Origin: Corynebacterium stationis
Lineage (GTDB): Bacteria > Actinomycetota > Actinomycetes > Mycobacteriales > Mycobacteriaceae
Length of the DNA: 64,000 nucleotides
Reading direction: 5' to 3'
Assembly: GCF_001941345.1 (NCBI RefSeq)
Contig: NZ_CP009251.1
Coordinates: 2,744,768-2,808,767 of the forward strand
Shown piece after piece: positions 33,930-43,356 of this stretch. The notes beneath the pieces are model-generated. The model was not told where the DNA came from and searched no databases. It saw nothing but the letters and a program-made list of their open reading frames with translations. Each line of letters begins with the position of its first letter. Position 1 is the first letter of the stretch. Both the position numbers and the translations under genes were made by a program.

Positions 33930-35810
33930 ATGAAAACGTGGAAGACGTGGGGAGTGGTTGGCGTATCAGCGCTGCTGGTTGCGCTGTCCTGGTTAAGCCC
34001 CGCAGAATCACTCATCGCAGATGCTCTGGTGATTGCTGCTGCAGTTGTAGCAGGTTGGAATATCGCTATCTCCGCGATCCAGGCACTACGGATTAAGATG
34101 GTCTCGATCGATCTCTTGGTTGTCGTCGCCGCCATCGGCGCACTGTTTATCAACAACTATTGGGAATCCGCAGCCGTCACATTCCTCTTCGCCTTGGGTA
34201 AGACTTTGGAAAAGGCCACGATGAATCGCACCCGCAAGGCCTTGAGCGACTTGGTAGATTCCGCGCCGGAGACGGCAACGAAACTGCACGACGATGGCTC
34301 TACCGAGACGGTGGAAGTTTGGGAGCTGATGCCCGGGGAAAAGGTTCTGGTTCGCAATGGCGAACAAATCCCTGTGGACGGCCGGGTGATATCCGGATTC
34401 GCGGGAGTGGACGAAGCCAGCATTACCGGCGAGTCCGTTCCAGCAGAAAAATCTGAGGGCGCGGAAGTCTTCGCGGGAACCTGGCTACGCAGTGGCGTAC
34501 TCCGCGTCGAGGCCACAGCGGTGGGATCAGAATCCACCTTGGCGAAAATCATCCACCGCGTCGAAGACGCGCAGGACGATAAAGCAAAGACGCAGACATT
34601 TTTAGAGCGCTTTTCCAAGTGGTACACCCCGGGTGTCATGATCGCGGCGTTAGCGGTCGGCCTCATCACCCAAAACGTAGAACTGGCACTGACCTTGCTG
34701 GTTATCGCATGTCCAGGCGCTCTGGTTATCTCCATTCCAGTCTCCATCGTCGCCGGCATTGGTCGCTCGGCGAAAGATGGCGTACTTATCAAGGGTGGGG
34801 AATACCTGGAGGCCTCCGCGAAGGTGGACGCCGTTGTCGTCGATAAGACTGGCACCTTAACCAATGGACAACCAGAACTTACTGACGTCGAAGTACTCGA
34901 CCCTGCTTATACCGCCAACGAGGTTCTGCAGCTTGCTGCGCGCGCGGAAACCGCCTCCGAGCACCCGCTTGCCGATGCCATCATCCGCGGAGCCAAGACC
35001 CGCGGTCTAGAGGTGGAGCTCGTAGAAAGCGCACAACCAGTGATGGGTAAGGGGATTAGGGCTGAAGTTGATGGACACGCAGTCGCAGTTGGCTCCGCAG
35101 AGCTTCTCGATAAAACCCCTAACGAGGATCGCGTCCTGGAGTTAAATGCTCAGGGCAAGACCGCCATGTACGTCGGCGTCGATGGCCGTGCCATTGGCTT
35201 GGTCGCAGTTGCCGATACCATCCGCAGTGATGCACCTGCCGCCGTGAAGTCCTTACATGACAATGGCATCAAGGTTGTCATGGCAACTGGTGACGCCCAG
35301 CGTGTTGCCGAAAACGTTGCCCGCGAATTAGGTGTGGATGAAGTCCACGCCGAGATGATGCCGGAAGACAAGCTGGACTTGGTCAAGGAACTACAAAGCC
35401 GCGGCCACGTCGTGGCCATGGTCGGTGATGGCGTCAATGACACGCCAGCCCTGGCCCAAGCAGACATCGGTGTCGCCATGGGCGCGGCAGGCTCACCCGC
35501 CGCTATTGAAACCGCGGATATCGCGCTGATGGCAGATAAGCTACCACGCTTGCCCTATGCGCTACACCTGGCTCAACGCACCGTCCGAACCATGACGCTC
35601 AACATCGTCATCGCACTGGCAACCGTCGCAGTTCTGCTAGCAGGCGTGCTCCTGGGTGGCGTGACCATGTCCATTGGCATGTTGGTCCACGAGGCTAGTG
35701 TCCTCCTCGTCATTGGCATCGCGATGCTGCTTCTGCGCCCAGTGCTGAAGCCAGAAGTGACGAGCGAGAGTCCAGTTCCACGTGAAACACAAGAAGTCGC
35801 TGCAGCCTAG
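33930..35810 (+). CDS. P1B-type heavy-metal-translocating ATPase with CPG motif
   Basis: 626 residues, no N-terminal HMA domain. All P-type motifs are present: ITGESVPAEK, phosphorylation site VVDKTGTLTN, SEHPLADAI (the HP locus of heavy-metal pumps), ATGDAQ and MVGDGVNDTPALAQADIGVAMG. The metal-site motif in the sixth membrane helix is CPG (ACPGALVISIPVS, about residue 261), not the usual CPC, so metal specificity cannot be taken from standard rules. Start ATG 33930; an in-frame TTG at 33921 is closer to GGAAGGAAC. It forms a unit with the HMA chaperone and Crp/Fnr genes. The C-terminal tail is partly encoded by a parS site. Confidence 0.9.
   Translation: MKTWKTWGVVGVSALLVALSWLSPAESLIADALVIAAAVVAGWNIAISAIQALRIKMVSIDLLVVVAAIGALFINNYWESAAVTFLFALGKTLEKATMNRTRKALSDLVDSAPETATKLHDDGSTETVEVWELMPGEKVLVRNGEQIPVDGRVISGFAGVDEASITGESVPAEKSEGAEVFAGTWLRSGVLRVEATAVGSESTLAKIIHRVEDAQDDKAKTQTFLERFSKWYTPGVMIAALAVGLITQNVELALTLLVIACPGALVISIPVSIVAGIGRSAKDGVLIKGGEYLEASAKVDAVVVDKTGTLTNGQPELTDVEVLDPAYTANEVLQLAARAETASEHPLADAIIRGAKTRGLEVELVESAQPVMGKGIRAEVDGHAVAVGSAELLDKTPNEDRVLELNAQGKTAMYVGVDGRAIGLVAVADTIRSDAPAAVKSLHDNGIKVVMATGDAQRVAENVARELGVDEVHAEMMPEDKLDLVKELQSRGHVVAMVGDGVNDTPALAQADIGVAMGAAGSPAAIETADIALMADKLPRLPYALHLAQRTVRTMTLNIVIALATVAVLLAGVLLGGVTMSIGMLVHEASVLLVIGIAMLLLRPVLKPEVTSESPVPRETQEVAAA
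35774..35789. other. parS: parS site (in P1B ATPase gene)
   Basis: AGTTCCACGTGAAACA, consensus except the outermost base. Encodes Val-Pro-Arg-Glu-Thr in the non-conserved C-terminal tail. Confidence 0.82.
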
Positions 35811-35845
35811 ACATCACCGTAGGTTCTGTGAACGATAAACAGACT

Positions 35846-35880
35846 GGACAAGGGGCAAATGTCTTGCCCCTTGTCCTTAA
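35846..35880. terminator. terminator after P1B ATPase gene
   Basis: Perfect 13-bp stem (35846-35858 with 35864-35876) followed by TTAATT. Confidence 0.8.
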
Positions 35881-35919
35881 TTCTCGCCCAAAGCGAGTGC
35901 ACTGCGTAAGCTAACACTC

Positions 35920-36891
35920 ATGCTTGAGCGCTTGAAAAAGGTCGACCCACTTATTGTTTTGATTATCTCGGCGGTCATCATCGCCATTATCTTCCCGGCC
36001 CGAGGGCAGTTCGCCGAAGTGTTTTCAACACTGGTCAGTATCGCGATCGCGGTGTTGTTCTTTCTGTATGGCGCACGATTATCCACGCAAGAAGCGCTCA
36101 ATGGCCTAAAGCACTGGAAGCTGCATCTGACCATCTTGATGTTTACTTTCGTGCTCTTTCCCATCGTCGGGCTAGCCCTGCGGCCACTGACGTTATTTAT
36201 TACCGATGAGATGTACCTCGGTATTTTATTCCTCACCCTGGTTCCCTCAACCGTGCAGTCTTCGGTGGCATTTACCTCCATCGGTCGCGGCAATGTGGCC
36301 GGAGCAATCGTGGCCGCATCTGCATCTAACCTCGTCGGCGTTATCGCCACCCCAGTCCTAGTGATGCTCTTGATGAATTCCACTGGCGGAATCCACATCG
36401 ACGCCTCGGTCTTCGGCGAGATTGCGCTTCAACTTCTCGCACCGTTTATCTTTGGCCAGATCGTGCGCCCGTGGGTGAAGAATTTCGCAGCGAATAAAGC
36501 CACCAAAGTAGTCGACCGCGGCTCCATTGCCATGGTCGTCTACTCAGCTTTTTCCTCGGGCATGGTCTCCGGAGTGTGGGGGAAAATCTCTGTCGGAGAA
36601 GTTATCTTCCTCGTTGTCTTCTCCGCCGTGCTGGTCTGCTTCATGCTCTTTCTTACCCGCGTAATCAGCAAGCGCTTAGGTTTTAATCGGGGCGATACCA
36701 TCGCGGCGGAGTTTTGTGGTTCCAAGAAGTCTCTAGCAACGGGCTTGCCCATGGCATCGGTCATGTTTGGCTCGGGCGCCACACTAGGTCTGCTGATTTT
36801 GCCACTGATGATTTACCACCAAATTCAGTTGATGATCTGCTCATGGCTTGCCGCGCACTATGGCAAGGAAGAAACCGAGCCAGTGACTTAG
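35920..36891 (+). CDS. bile acid:sodium symporter-family transporter (YfeH-like)
   Basis: 323 residues with about 9-10 membrane helices. Motifs of the SBF-like/YfeH branch: LYGARLSTQEALNGLKHWKLH, LFLTLVPSTVQSSVAFTSIGRGN, ASASNLVGV and the late FCGSKKSLATGLPMASVMF. Despite the family name, bacterial members transport varied organic anions with Na+; the substrate is unknown. No strong ribosome binding site seen. Followed 15 bp later by a small unknown gene on the same strand. Confidence 0.88.
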   Translation: MLERLKKVDPLIVLIISAVIIAIIFPARGQFAEVFSTLVSIAIAVLFFLYGARLSTQEALNGLKHWKLHLTILMFTFVLFPIVGLALRPLTLFITDEMYLGILFLTLVPSTVQSSVAFTSIGRGNVAGAIVAASASNLVGVIATPVLVMLLMNSTGGIHIDASVFGEIALQLLAPFIFGQIVRPWVKNFAANKATKVVDRGSIAMVVYSAFSSGMVSGVWGKISVGEVIFLVVFSAVLVCFMLFLTRVISKRLGFNRGDTIAAEFCGSKKSLATGLPMASVMFGSGATLGLLILPLMIYHQIQLMICSWLAAHYGKEETEPVT

Positions 36892-36906
36892 ATAGACTGT
36901 CAGACC

Positions 36907-37218
36907 ATGGACACCATTCACTACGTACGCACCACCTTGTCTGTTCCCGGCGCAGGCATGGCCATCCACATCGCCGAGCTCAAGGAGCTCAATAGCCAAG
37001 TGTGCGAGATGTTGCGCTTGATTGCTTTAGACCCCAATAATTCCATCGTGGGCGCAGCAGCTGGCGATGCACGTGAAGGCAACATTGATATGCCCACCAA
37101 GCAGGTTCCACACCCGGAAACCTATGACCAATTCCCGGATATTGAAGCGACGTACATCGATTCGCAGGAATTCGAAGGTTTGTGGTCGGAAGCCCAGGCG
37201 CTTTTCCCACGCCTGTAA
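36907..37218 (+). CDS. conserved-looking hypothetical protein, 103 residues
   Basis: A small soluble, slightly acidic protein starting MDTIHYVRTTLSVPGAGMAIHIAELKELNSQV. No family recognised. ORF length, lack of overlap with other genes and position between a transporter gene and a terminator favour a real gene. Confidence 0.65.
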   Translation: MDTIHYVRTTLSVPGAGMAIHIAELKELNSQVCEMLRLIALDPNNSIVGAAAGDAREGNIDMPTKQVPHPETYDQFPDIEATYIDSQEFEGLWSEAQALFPRL

Positions 37219-37255
37219 GCACGACACGAAAGCGTCGCCCTCAAAGCAACAGAAT

Positions 37256-37291
37256 GCCTCTGCAAGGTTTCACGTGAAACTTTGCAGAGGC
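37256..37291. terminator. bidirectional terminator with parS at its centre
   Basis: An 18-bp-arm palindrome with no loop bases and a single G-U wobble, between convergent genes, followed by ATTATTT on the plus strand. Its middle 16 bases are a parS sequence. Confidence 0.85.
37266..37281. other. parS: parS site (inside terminator palindrome)
   Basis: GGTTTCACGTGAAACT; the inner 14 bases GTTTCACGTGAAAC match the consensus exactly. The only intergenic parS in the window. Confidence 0.88.
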
Positions 37292-37296
37292 ATTAT

Positions 37297-37629
37297 TTAG
37301 AAGACCAGGTTGACCAACAACATATAGGTAATAGTTCCGCCCAAAATGGATAAACCAACATCGCGGCGCCACTTGTGCAACAGATAAGTAGCAGCCACTG
37401 CGATGGCCACCGCCACGAAACCACCGGGAGACTCACGCTGCCCGTACCAAGTGTAAACCACCAGTACCGTCATTACTCCCACGGGCATGGTGCGACCCAA
37501 GACGGTCATAAACTCACTGTTTTTGAGATAACGCAGCAAGCTAAAGGGAAGAGCGCGCAGGGCGACCGTCACGATAAACAGAGGGATGATGACCGCGAGG
37601 ATCATCCCTAAATCAACACCATTAGGCAT
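37297..37629 (-). CDS. brnE: branched-chain amino acid exporter small subunit (AzlD/BrnE)
   Basis: 110 residues, 4 hydrophobic segments, AzlD family; matches corynebacterial BrnE in length and sequence style (ALRALPFSLLRYLKNSEFM). With BrnF it exports isoleucine, leucine, valine and methionine. The start ATG (37629) overlaps the brnF stop by 8 bp; the longer ORF start at 37662 would run back into brnF and is unlikely. Confidence 0.93.
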   Translation of the reverse strand: MPNGVDLGMILAVIIPLFIVTVALRALPFSLLRYLKNSEFMTVLGRTMPVGVMTVLVVYTWYGQRESPGGFVAVAIAVAATYLLHKWRRDVGLSILGGTITYMLLVNLVF

Positions 37630-38335
37630 CCTTCGCCCCCCTTCGCCATTCCATTTTTTCATCGATCTGTGGCGAGTAGAAGCGCAGCAGCAGTACCGCG
37701 AGGTAGGCCGTCAGTGCCACCATCAGGATCTGGTTAGGAAAGATCACCGCTGCGATAATCCCAAAGACTCCTGCGGTAAGCGGGAGGGAGTAATCCTGGT
37801 TATTCTTAAACGAATCCATCATTAACACGACGAATAGAGCAACCAGAGCAAACTCCAGTCCTTCTAAGTTGGGTGGAATGATTTGGCCGGCGAGTGCGCC
37901 GATAATCCCGCCACCGACCCACGCGAGTTGGCACAGAATTTGAATACTTAAGATGCGCGGTCCTGTAAGTTGCAGATCCCTCGGCATGGCCGAGACGATT
38001 GCATAGGACTCATCGGTAAGCGCGTAAGTGGAGTAAACCTTCCCCGGACCTGAATTAATACGATGGCGGGGAAAGGTCAGCCCATAGAACATGTGCCGGA
38101 AATTCACCATGAAGCCGGTAATGATAGATGCGGCAACGCTGGTGTTGTTTAAGACCATGGGAATGGCCAAAAATTCCATCGAACCAGCGTAGACGACGAT
38201 GGAAAATATAGGCGTCCACCACCAGGCAAAGCCCGTTTGAACCATCAAGAGTCCAAACGCTAATCCTAAGGGAATTAGTCCGATGCCTACCGCCCAGGAA
38301 TCCTTGATCCCCTTCTTTATCTCCTCAACGTGCAT
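37622..38335 (-). CDS. brnF: branched-chain amino acid exporter large subunit (AzlC/BrnF)
   Basis: 237 residues with about 7 hydrophobic segments; AzlC-family signature GIGLIPLGLAFGLLMVQTGFAWWW, VYAGSMEFLAIPMVL and NFRHMFYGLTF. Two-component exporter with BrnE. In C. glutamicum an lrp gene is divergent from brnFE; here the upstream gene is yqgE on the same strand, so the local regulator is missing. Confidence 0.94.
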   Translation of the reverse strand: MHVEEIKKGIKDSWAVGIGLIPLGLAFGLLMVQTGFAWWWTPIFSIVVYAGSMEFLAIPMVLNNTSVAASIITGFMVNFRHMFYGLTFPRHRINSGPGKVYSTYALTDESYAIVSAMPRDLQLTGPRILSIQILCQLAWVGGGIIGALAGQIIPPNLEGLEFALVALFVVLMMDSFKNNQDYSLPLTAGVFGIIAAVIFPNQILMVALTAYLAVLLLRFYSPQIDEKMEWRRGAKDA

Positions 38336-38364
38336 GCAGATACCTTATCAGTGCAAAACTAATT

Positions 38365-38413
38365 CAGCGCACCGGAATTCACCGCAGAATCCACCTCGGG
38401 ATTCCGTGCGCTG
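38365..38413 (-). terminator. terminator after yqgE, before brnF
   Basis: Eight-bp outer stem CAGCGCAC/GTGCGCTG extended by GGAAT/ATTCC with one bulge, followed on the minus strand by AATTAGTTTTG. Confidence 0.65.
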
Positions 38414-38452
38414 ACGTGCCGTTTTCCAGCAGGAAAGGGCGGGCGTTGAGGG

Positions 38453-39052
38453 CTAGTTGGCCTCGAGATCTTCCGGGAAGGTGGCATAGAGCGGAAGCGG
38501 CATGTCTTGGCGGCGCATGACATCGCCCCACAGGTCCGCCGAACCCGGCGTAATTACGTCTTGTGGCAGGGCAGGGGTGACAAACCAGTCGCCGCGCTCA
38601 ATCTCATCATTAAGCTGTCCCGGACCCCATTCGGCGTAGCCTGCAAAAAGGCGCACACCGTCGACGTAGTTGGCGAGCTCTTCCGGATCGGTGCGCATAT
38701 CCACGTGCGCAAGGCGAGGCGCAAGGCGGTTGAGATGCGGTTGGGCATCGATATTCACGCCCGTCTTGGTCATGGCCAATCCGACTACGGATTGCTGGTT
38801 GAGCGGACCACCGATATAAAGAGCTTGTGGCTTAGCGATGACCGGAAGCCAGTCCGGAAGCACGTTAAATACCGCGACCTCGCTGCGGGAAGTCAGGTCC
38901 ACGCCGAAACTCATAGAATCGGTGTGCTCAATGACGAGCAAAACGGTGCGGTTAAAGTGCGGGGACATCGTGCCGGGCGCAGACACCAGCAGTTGGCCAG
39001 GGCCTGGCTCGTTGCGCTCTAAGGCGTTGAATAATCTATCGGCGTACATCAT
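38453..39052 (-). CDS. yqgE: YqgE/AlgH family protein (UPF0301)
   Basis: 199 residues. Family core: PGPGQLLVSAPGTMSPHFNRTVLLVIEHTDSMSFGVDLT near the start and LYIGGPLNQQSVVGLAM, RLFAGYAEWGPGQLNDEIERGDW later. Function is not established. Overlaps the end of pcnA by 4 bp (ATGA), so the two are translationally coupled; this adjacency is common in Actinobacteria. Confidence 0.93.
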   Translation of the reverse strand: MMYADRLFNALERNEPGPGQLLVSAPGTMSPHFNRTVLLVIEHTDSMSFGVDLTSRSEVAVFNVLPDWLPVIAKPQALYIGGPLNQQSVVGLAMTKTGVNIDAQPHLNRLAPRLAHVDMRTDPEELANYVDGVRLFAGYAEWGPGQLNDEIERGDWFVTPALPQDVITPGSADLWGDVMRRQDMPLPLYATFPEDLEAN

Positions 39053-40461
39053 TTCTTAGACTCCCACCATTTCAGCAACTCCGCAATAGCTTCGTCCCGC
39101 GACAGCGGGCCGACCTCGAGCCGCAAATCTTTCATAAAGGCCCACGCTTGACCAACTTCGGGGCCAGGCTTGAGATCTAGAATTTCCATGATCTCATTGC
39201 CATCCAAATCTGGACGGACTGCAGCGATGCCTTCTTTTTCTTGAATCTCCGCAATGCGCTCTACTAAATGATCATAGGTGCGTTGCAGGCGCCGCGCCTT
39301 ACGTTCGTTGCGCGTGGTGCAGTCCGCGCGCACTAGCTTGTGGAGCCGCGGGAGCAATTCACCGGCATCGTTGACGTAGCGACGTACCGCAGAATCCGTC
39401 CACTGACCTTCACCAAAGCCATGGAAACGCATGTGCAAGCGCACTAGCTCGGAGATCGCCGAAATAGTAGCTTTTGGGTACTTCAGCTGACGCATGCGCC
39501 GGCGAGCTAATTTCGCACCGACAATCTCATGCTGGTGGAAACTAACCTTGCCGTCAGTGACATCCCGGGTATCAGGCTTGCCGATGTCATGCAGCAGCGC
39601 GGCCCACCGCAATACCAGATCGGGGCCGTCTTCTTCTTGTTCCATCGCTTGGCGAAGAACCGTGAGCGAGTGCGCATAGACATCCTTATGCTGCGCGTGC
39701 TCATCCGGTTCCATGGCCATCGCAGGAATTTCGGGGAAGATGATCTGCGCCAGGCCTGTCTCCACGAGCAGGTCAATGCCATCCCACGGAGCTGCACCGA
39801 GGATCATCTTGTCCATCTCTACCTGGATGCGTTCAACAGTGATGCGGCGGATTTCCTCAGCCATGTCGGCCATGGCTTGACGCACGCGGTCGCTCACCCC
39901 AAATTCCAACTGGGAAACAAAGCGCGCGGCACGCAGCATCCGCAGCGGGTCATCGCGGAAAGAAAGCTCCGGGGCAGCCGGAGTGTCCATGATCCCAGCC
40001 TGCAAGTCCTTGAGACCTGCCATCGGGTCAAAGAATTCCCGGGTGCCATCGGCACGGAGCTCGATTGCCATGGCGTTGACTTTAAAGTCACGGCGAATCA
40101 AGTCATCGTCAAGCGTGTTGCCAAACGTGACCTCCGGGTTACGGCTATCCCCGTCATAAAGATCAGCGCGGAAGGTAGTGATTTCAATCTGCTGGCCCTT
40201 GTACACCGCAGAGACCGTGCCAAACTCAATGCCAGTATCCCACGTTGTCTCCGCCCAGCCGTCCAAGATCTCATGAACAACCTCGGGCCGAGCATCAGTG
40301 GTGAAATCCAGGTCATTGCCCAAACGGCCCAACAAAGCATCACGAACGGAGCCACCTACTAAATAGAGGGAGTGTCCGCGGCGCGAAAATTCGGATATCA
40401 AGCCGGATAAAAGATCACTTAAGCCTGCAATGGTCGAGTCTGCACGGGCGAGAAGCCCCAT
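39049..40461 (-). CDS. pcnA: CCA tRNA nucleotidyltransferase / poly(A) polymerase family with HD domain
   Basis: About 470 residues. Nucleotidyltransferase head: LYLVGGSVRDALLGR, GNDLDFTTDARPE (metal-binding DxD), RRDFKVNAMAIELRADG and DDPLRMLRAARFVSQLEFG. An HD phosphohydrolase domain follows (LRWAALLHDIGKPDTR). It adds or repairs the CCA end of tRNAs. The open frame continues upstream to 40689, but the divergent NUDIX gene occupies that DNA; the ATG at 40461 with AGGA upstream gives the family N-terminus. Confidence 0.92.
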   Translation of the reverse strand: MGLLARADSTIAGLSDLLSGLISEFSRRGHSLYLVGGSVRDALLGRLGNDLDFTTDARPEVVHEILDGWAETTWDTGIEFGTVSAVYKGQQIEITTFRADLYDGDSRNPEVTFGNTLDDDLIRRDFKVNAMAIELRADGTREFFDPMAGLKDLQAGIMDTPAAPELSFRDDPLRMLRAARFVSQLEFGVSDRVRQAMADMAEEIRRITVERIQVEMDKMILGAAPWDGIDLLVETGLAQIIFPEIPAMAMEPDEHAQHKDVYAHSLTVLRQAMEQEEDGPDLVLRWAALLHDIGKPDTRDVTDGKVSFHQHEIVGAKLARRRMRQLKYPKATISAISELVRLHMRFHGFGEGQWTDSAVRRYVNDAGELLPRLHKLVRADCTTRNERKARRLQRTYDHLVERIAEIQEKEGIAAVRPDLDGNEIMEILDLKPGPEVGQAWAFMKDLRLEVGPLSRDEAIAELLKWWESKK

Positions 40462-40513
40462 TAGCTGAGTGTCCTGTAAATCCACGCCTTGGAGTCTACT
40501 ACGATAAGCAGGG

Positions 40514-41098
40514 ATGACTAACCACGCTAACCGGAAGCGGCGCAAACGCCGCCCAGCGCAACGGCCGCAACGCCAGACGCGCTCGACAAATAAAATGGTA
40601 ACCCGCGATGAAACCTCAGCGGGTGGCTTAGTGGTGTCCGGATTAGCTGAGGCAGTCGGTGAAGACGGGGAAGTAGATCTCACCCGCATTTACGTCGCGC
40701 TGATCGGCAGGCTTGATCGCCGCGGCCGCCTGTTGTGGTCCATGCCGAAGGGCCATGTCGAAGATGGAGAGCCCAAAGACCTCACCGCGCAGCGCGAGGT
40801 GTGGGAAGAAACTGGCATCCATGGAGAGGTAATCTCCGAATTGGGCGTCATTGATTATTGGTTCGTCTCCGATGGCGTGCGCATTCACAAAACGGTGCAC
40901 CACTTCCTCTTGCGCTTTGTCGATGGCATCTTAAATGACGAAGATCCTGAGGTCACCGAGGTGGCCTGGGTTCCAGTGGCCACGTTGATTGAGCATTTGG
41001 CCTATGCCGATGAACGCAAGCTCGCGCGCTTGGCACATGATCAGCTCCCGGATCTCGCACGAAAGGAAGCCGCAGCAGGAAGGGCAACCCCGCGGTGA
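40514..41098 (+). CDS. NUDIX hydrolase
   Basis: 194 residues. A basic, Arg/Lys/Gln-rich N-terminus of ~27 residues precedes the NUDIX fold. The box fits GX5EX7REUXEEXGU exactly: [20 protein letters not shown] followed by TGI, preceded by LLWSMPKG. Hydrolyses a nucleoside diphosphate linked to another moiety; the actinobacterial gene at this site (next to murJ) is a MutT-like protein of undefined substrate. Start may instead be the ATG at 40595. Overlaps the next gene by 4 bp and is divergent from pcnA. Confidence 0.9.
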   Translation: MTNHANRKRRKRRPAQRPQRQTRSTNKMVTRDETSAGGLVVSGLAEAVGEDGEVDLTRIYVALIGRLDRRGRLLWSMPKGHVEDGEPKDLTAQREVWEETGIHGEVISELGVIDYWFVSDGVRIHKTVHHFLLRFVDGILNDEDPEVTEVAWVPVATLIEHLAYADERKLARLAHDQLPDLARKEAAAGRATPR

Positions 41099-43356
41099 TG
41101 ACGGTGAGGTCAAGGCACTTTTTGTGGCGTCTTCCCATAAAGCGCGCAGCGGGCATTTCCGCTGCCGCGGCTTTAACCATGCCTTTGGCACTTGGCGGTG
41201 CGCTAATCGCTCCCGCGCCTAGTGCAGATGCTCAGGAATATGTCCAAGAAGATAGTGACGTAGCCGTTCAACACCCAGGCTGGGAGAGCCTTTCGACCCG
41301 CCGCGATGATCGCGTGGGCTTTGAGCTCACCACGAATCCGGGCAGCGTGGAGTTAGATGAGCGCTTCAACGTCGGGATGGAAATTTCCAACGACACTATG
41401 GGCACGCTGGAAAACCTCCAGGTTACGGCTCGTCGCGGCCCGCAGGTCACAGATGCCGAATCTGCGCAGCAACAGCTTGCGCACGGGGATTTTCCCTATT
41501 ATGGCTCCACGGTATTCCCAGCGGCTATGGCACCGGGGGATAGTGCCACTGAAGATATTGATATCGCTGTCGGCTTGGAAGATGAAGCCACCTTGGCGAT
41601 TACTAGCCCAGGTGTTTATCCCGTCATGTTGTCGCTGACAGGCACACTCGATGGGGAGCCAGTTGCGCTTGCCGATGACCGCTTCTTGCTCACTGTCACC
41701 GACGCCGATGGCCAGATTCCCGGTGCGGATGATTCATTTGCACCCTCGACTCTGATCTATCCCATTACGGCGCAGACCAATATCGCGCCAGGAGAAACCG
41801 GCGATAGCCCGCTGGTGCTTAACGATGAATCTCTGGCCGAGCAATTAGCCAACGGTGGTCGTTTGGATCGCCTCGTTGATATCTACGAGGACCATAAGTT
41901 AGGCGATGGCGCTTGCATCGCTATCGATCCGGCCCTTTTAGACACCGTGGATCGCATGAGTGATGGCTATAACGTGGCTGATAAGCATCCGCCGATTGTT
42001 AAAGAGCGCAAACGCCTGCGCGATTCCTGGTTTGATAATGATGACTATGACGAAGGCGTTCCCGGCACCGGCGCTGCCGATGCCAAGCGCTGGGTCGAGC
42101 GTGTTTCACAGTTGAATTGTCTCATCGCGATGCCGTGGGCGAATACTGATCCGAATGCGGTCGCGCGCGTTAATAACAACTGGCTCAATGTTGAAGCCAC
42201 CGAACGCGGTAAAGAAACCATTCGCGCAATTACGGGCAAAGAAGTTGCCTCTGATCTGATCGTTTTGGCATCAGGTTATTCAGAAACCAAGACCGAATTG
42301 CCTTTCTTAGTTGCCGATAACACCGGCTGGGAGGGCGAAGCAGCAACTTTTGATGCCAACCAAGCAGCGCTGCTGGCCCAAGCGGGCACGAGACCACAAA
42401 CCACCGCGTATACCGATCCGTGGCTGCGTTATGACTTCACCACGGATTCTGTGCATGCTCGTGATCTCTCAGCAGCGTCGGCAATCTTTTTGCAGGATGC
42501 CCAAGAAGACACCAATGAAGCTCCGAGTATTGTGAAGTTGCCGAATTACTTGGAGCCATCGACAGCCGAAGCGGTACTCGATGCCGTCGATAAGCTGCCC
42601 GAGCTACGCCCGCTTACTGCAGTAGAAATGCGCACCACCGATCAAAAACCGGGGCTGCCTATGGATAGCACTGGGGTACAAGCGGTGTCTGACCCAGCGG
42701 CTTTTACTGATCCGGAAATCCAGCGCATCGCTCAGCAAGCTCGTTATACCGATGAGCTGACCATGATGATGGAAAATAGCGAATCCATCGCGATGACGCG
42801 TTATGGCTTTACCTTGCCGCTGCGTCGCGATTTGCTTGCTGCCTTGTCGATGACCAAGCGCGATTCCTTGCACAGTCATGATGACGCGGTGAGCACTGCG
42901 AACCGCCGTTTGCAGGAAGATAACGTGGTGCTGCGCACATTGCGCGATGCGGTGAATTTGATCCCACCGGGCAATGTGTACACGCGCACCTCAGATTCTT
43001 CGCCGCTGCTGGTCGTAGCGGAAAATGCGTTGCCTTTACCAGTACGTGCGAAGTTGGAATATGACAGCATTGACGCCGTTAGTTTGAACACGTCCGAAGA
43101 CATCGTCATTCCGGCAAAAGGTTCGATTACGGTGTCATTAACCGCTTCCATGCCTGAGCGGCAGGAGCGAACAAATATTTCTATGTGGCTTGCCACTGAA
43201 GACGGTGCGACAATCTCCGAGCCTGCCAACATCGCTGTGCAGACTCGAGGCGGTATCGTAAACATCTATGGCGCCGCCATAGCGTGTGCCTTGATCTTTG
43301 TCCTTGCCGTGGTGGTGAGAATTAGTCGGAAGAAGAAACGTGGACGACAAACCTAA
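41095..43356 (+). CDS. DUF6049-type secreted membrane-anchored protein
   Basis: 753 residues. Basic N-terminus and signal peptide ending about APSADA-Q; a long extracytoplasmic region whose start ([26 protein letters not shown]) is immunoglobulin-like; a C-terminal membrane helix ([20 protein letters not shown]) and basic tail. The same arrangement, between a NUDIX gene and murJ, is found across Actinobacteria (Rv3909 position in M. tuberculosis). Function unknown; a cell-wall role alongside MurJ is the usual inference. Overlaps the NUDIX gene by 4 bp and murJ by 17 bp. Confidence 0.87.
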   Translation: MMTVRSRHFLWRLPIKRAAGISAAAALTMPLALGGALIAPAPSADAQEYVQEDSDVAVQHPGWESLSTRRDDRVGFELTTNPGSVELDERFNVGMEISNDTMGTLENLQVTARRGPQVTDAESAQQQLAHGDFPYYGSTVFPAAMAPGDSATEDIDIAVGLEDEATLAITSPGVYPVMLSLTGTLDGEPVALADDRFLLTVTDADGQIPGADDSFAPSTLIYPITAQTNIAPGETGDSPLVLNDESLAEQLANGGRLDRLVDIYEDHKLGDGACIAIDPALLDTVDRMSDGYNVADKHPPIVKERKRLRDSWFDNDDYDEGVPGTGAADAKRWVERVSQLNCLIAMPWANTDPNAVARVNNNWLNVEATERGKETIRAITGKEVASDLIVLASGYSETKTELPFLVADNTGWEGEAATFDANQAALLAQAGTRPQTTAYTDPWLRYDFTTDSVHARDLSAASAIFLQDAQEDTNEAPSIVKLPNYLEPSTAEAVLDAVDKLPELRPLTAVEMRTTDQKPGLPMDSTGVQAVSDPAAFTDPEIQRIAQQARYTDELTMMMENSESIAMTRYGFTLPLRRDLLAALSMTKRDSLHSHDDAVSTANRRLQEDNVVLRTLRDAVNLIPPGNVYTRTSDSSPLLVVAENALPLPVRAKLEYDSIDAVSLNTSEDIVIPAKGSITVSLTASMPERQERTNISMWLATEDGATISEPANIAVQTRGGIVNIYGAAIACALIFVLAVVVRISRKKKRGRQT

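Noticed and set aside
40462..40689. N-terminal extension of the pcnA frame by 76 codons
   Set aside because: It overlaps the divergent NUDIX gene, and the extra residues are low-complexity Arg/Ser/Pro unlike the family start.
42097..42112. TGTTTCACAGTTGAA in the DUF6049 gene as parS
   Set aside because: It lacks the CACGTG core.
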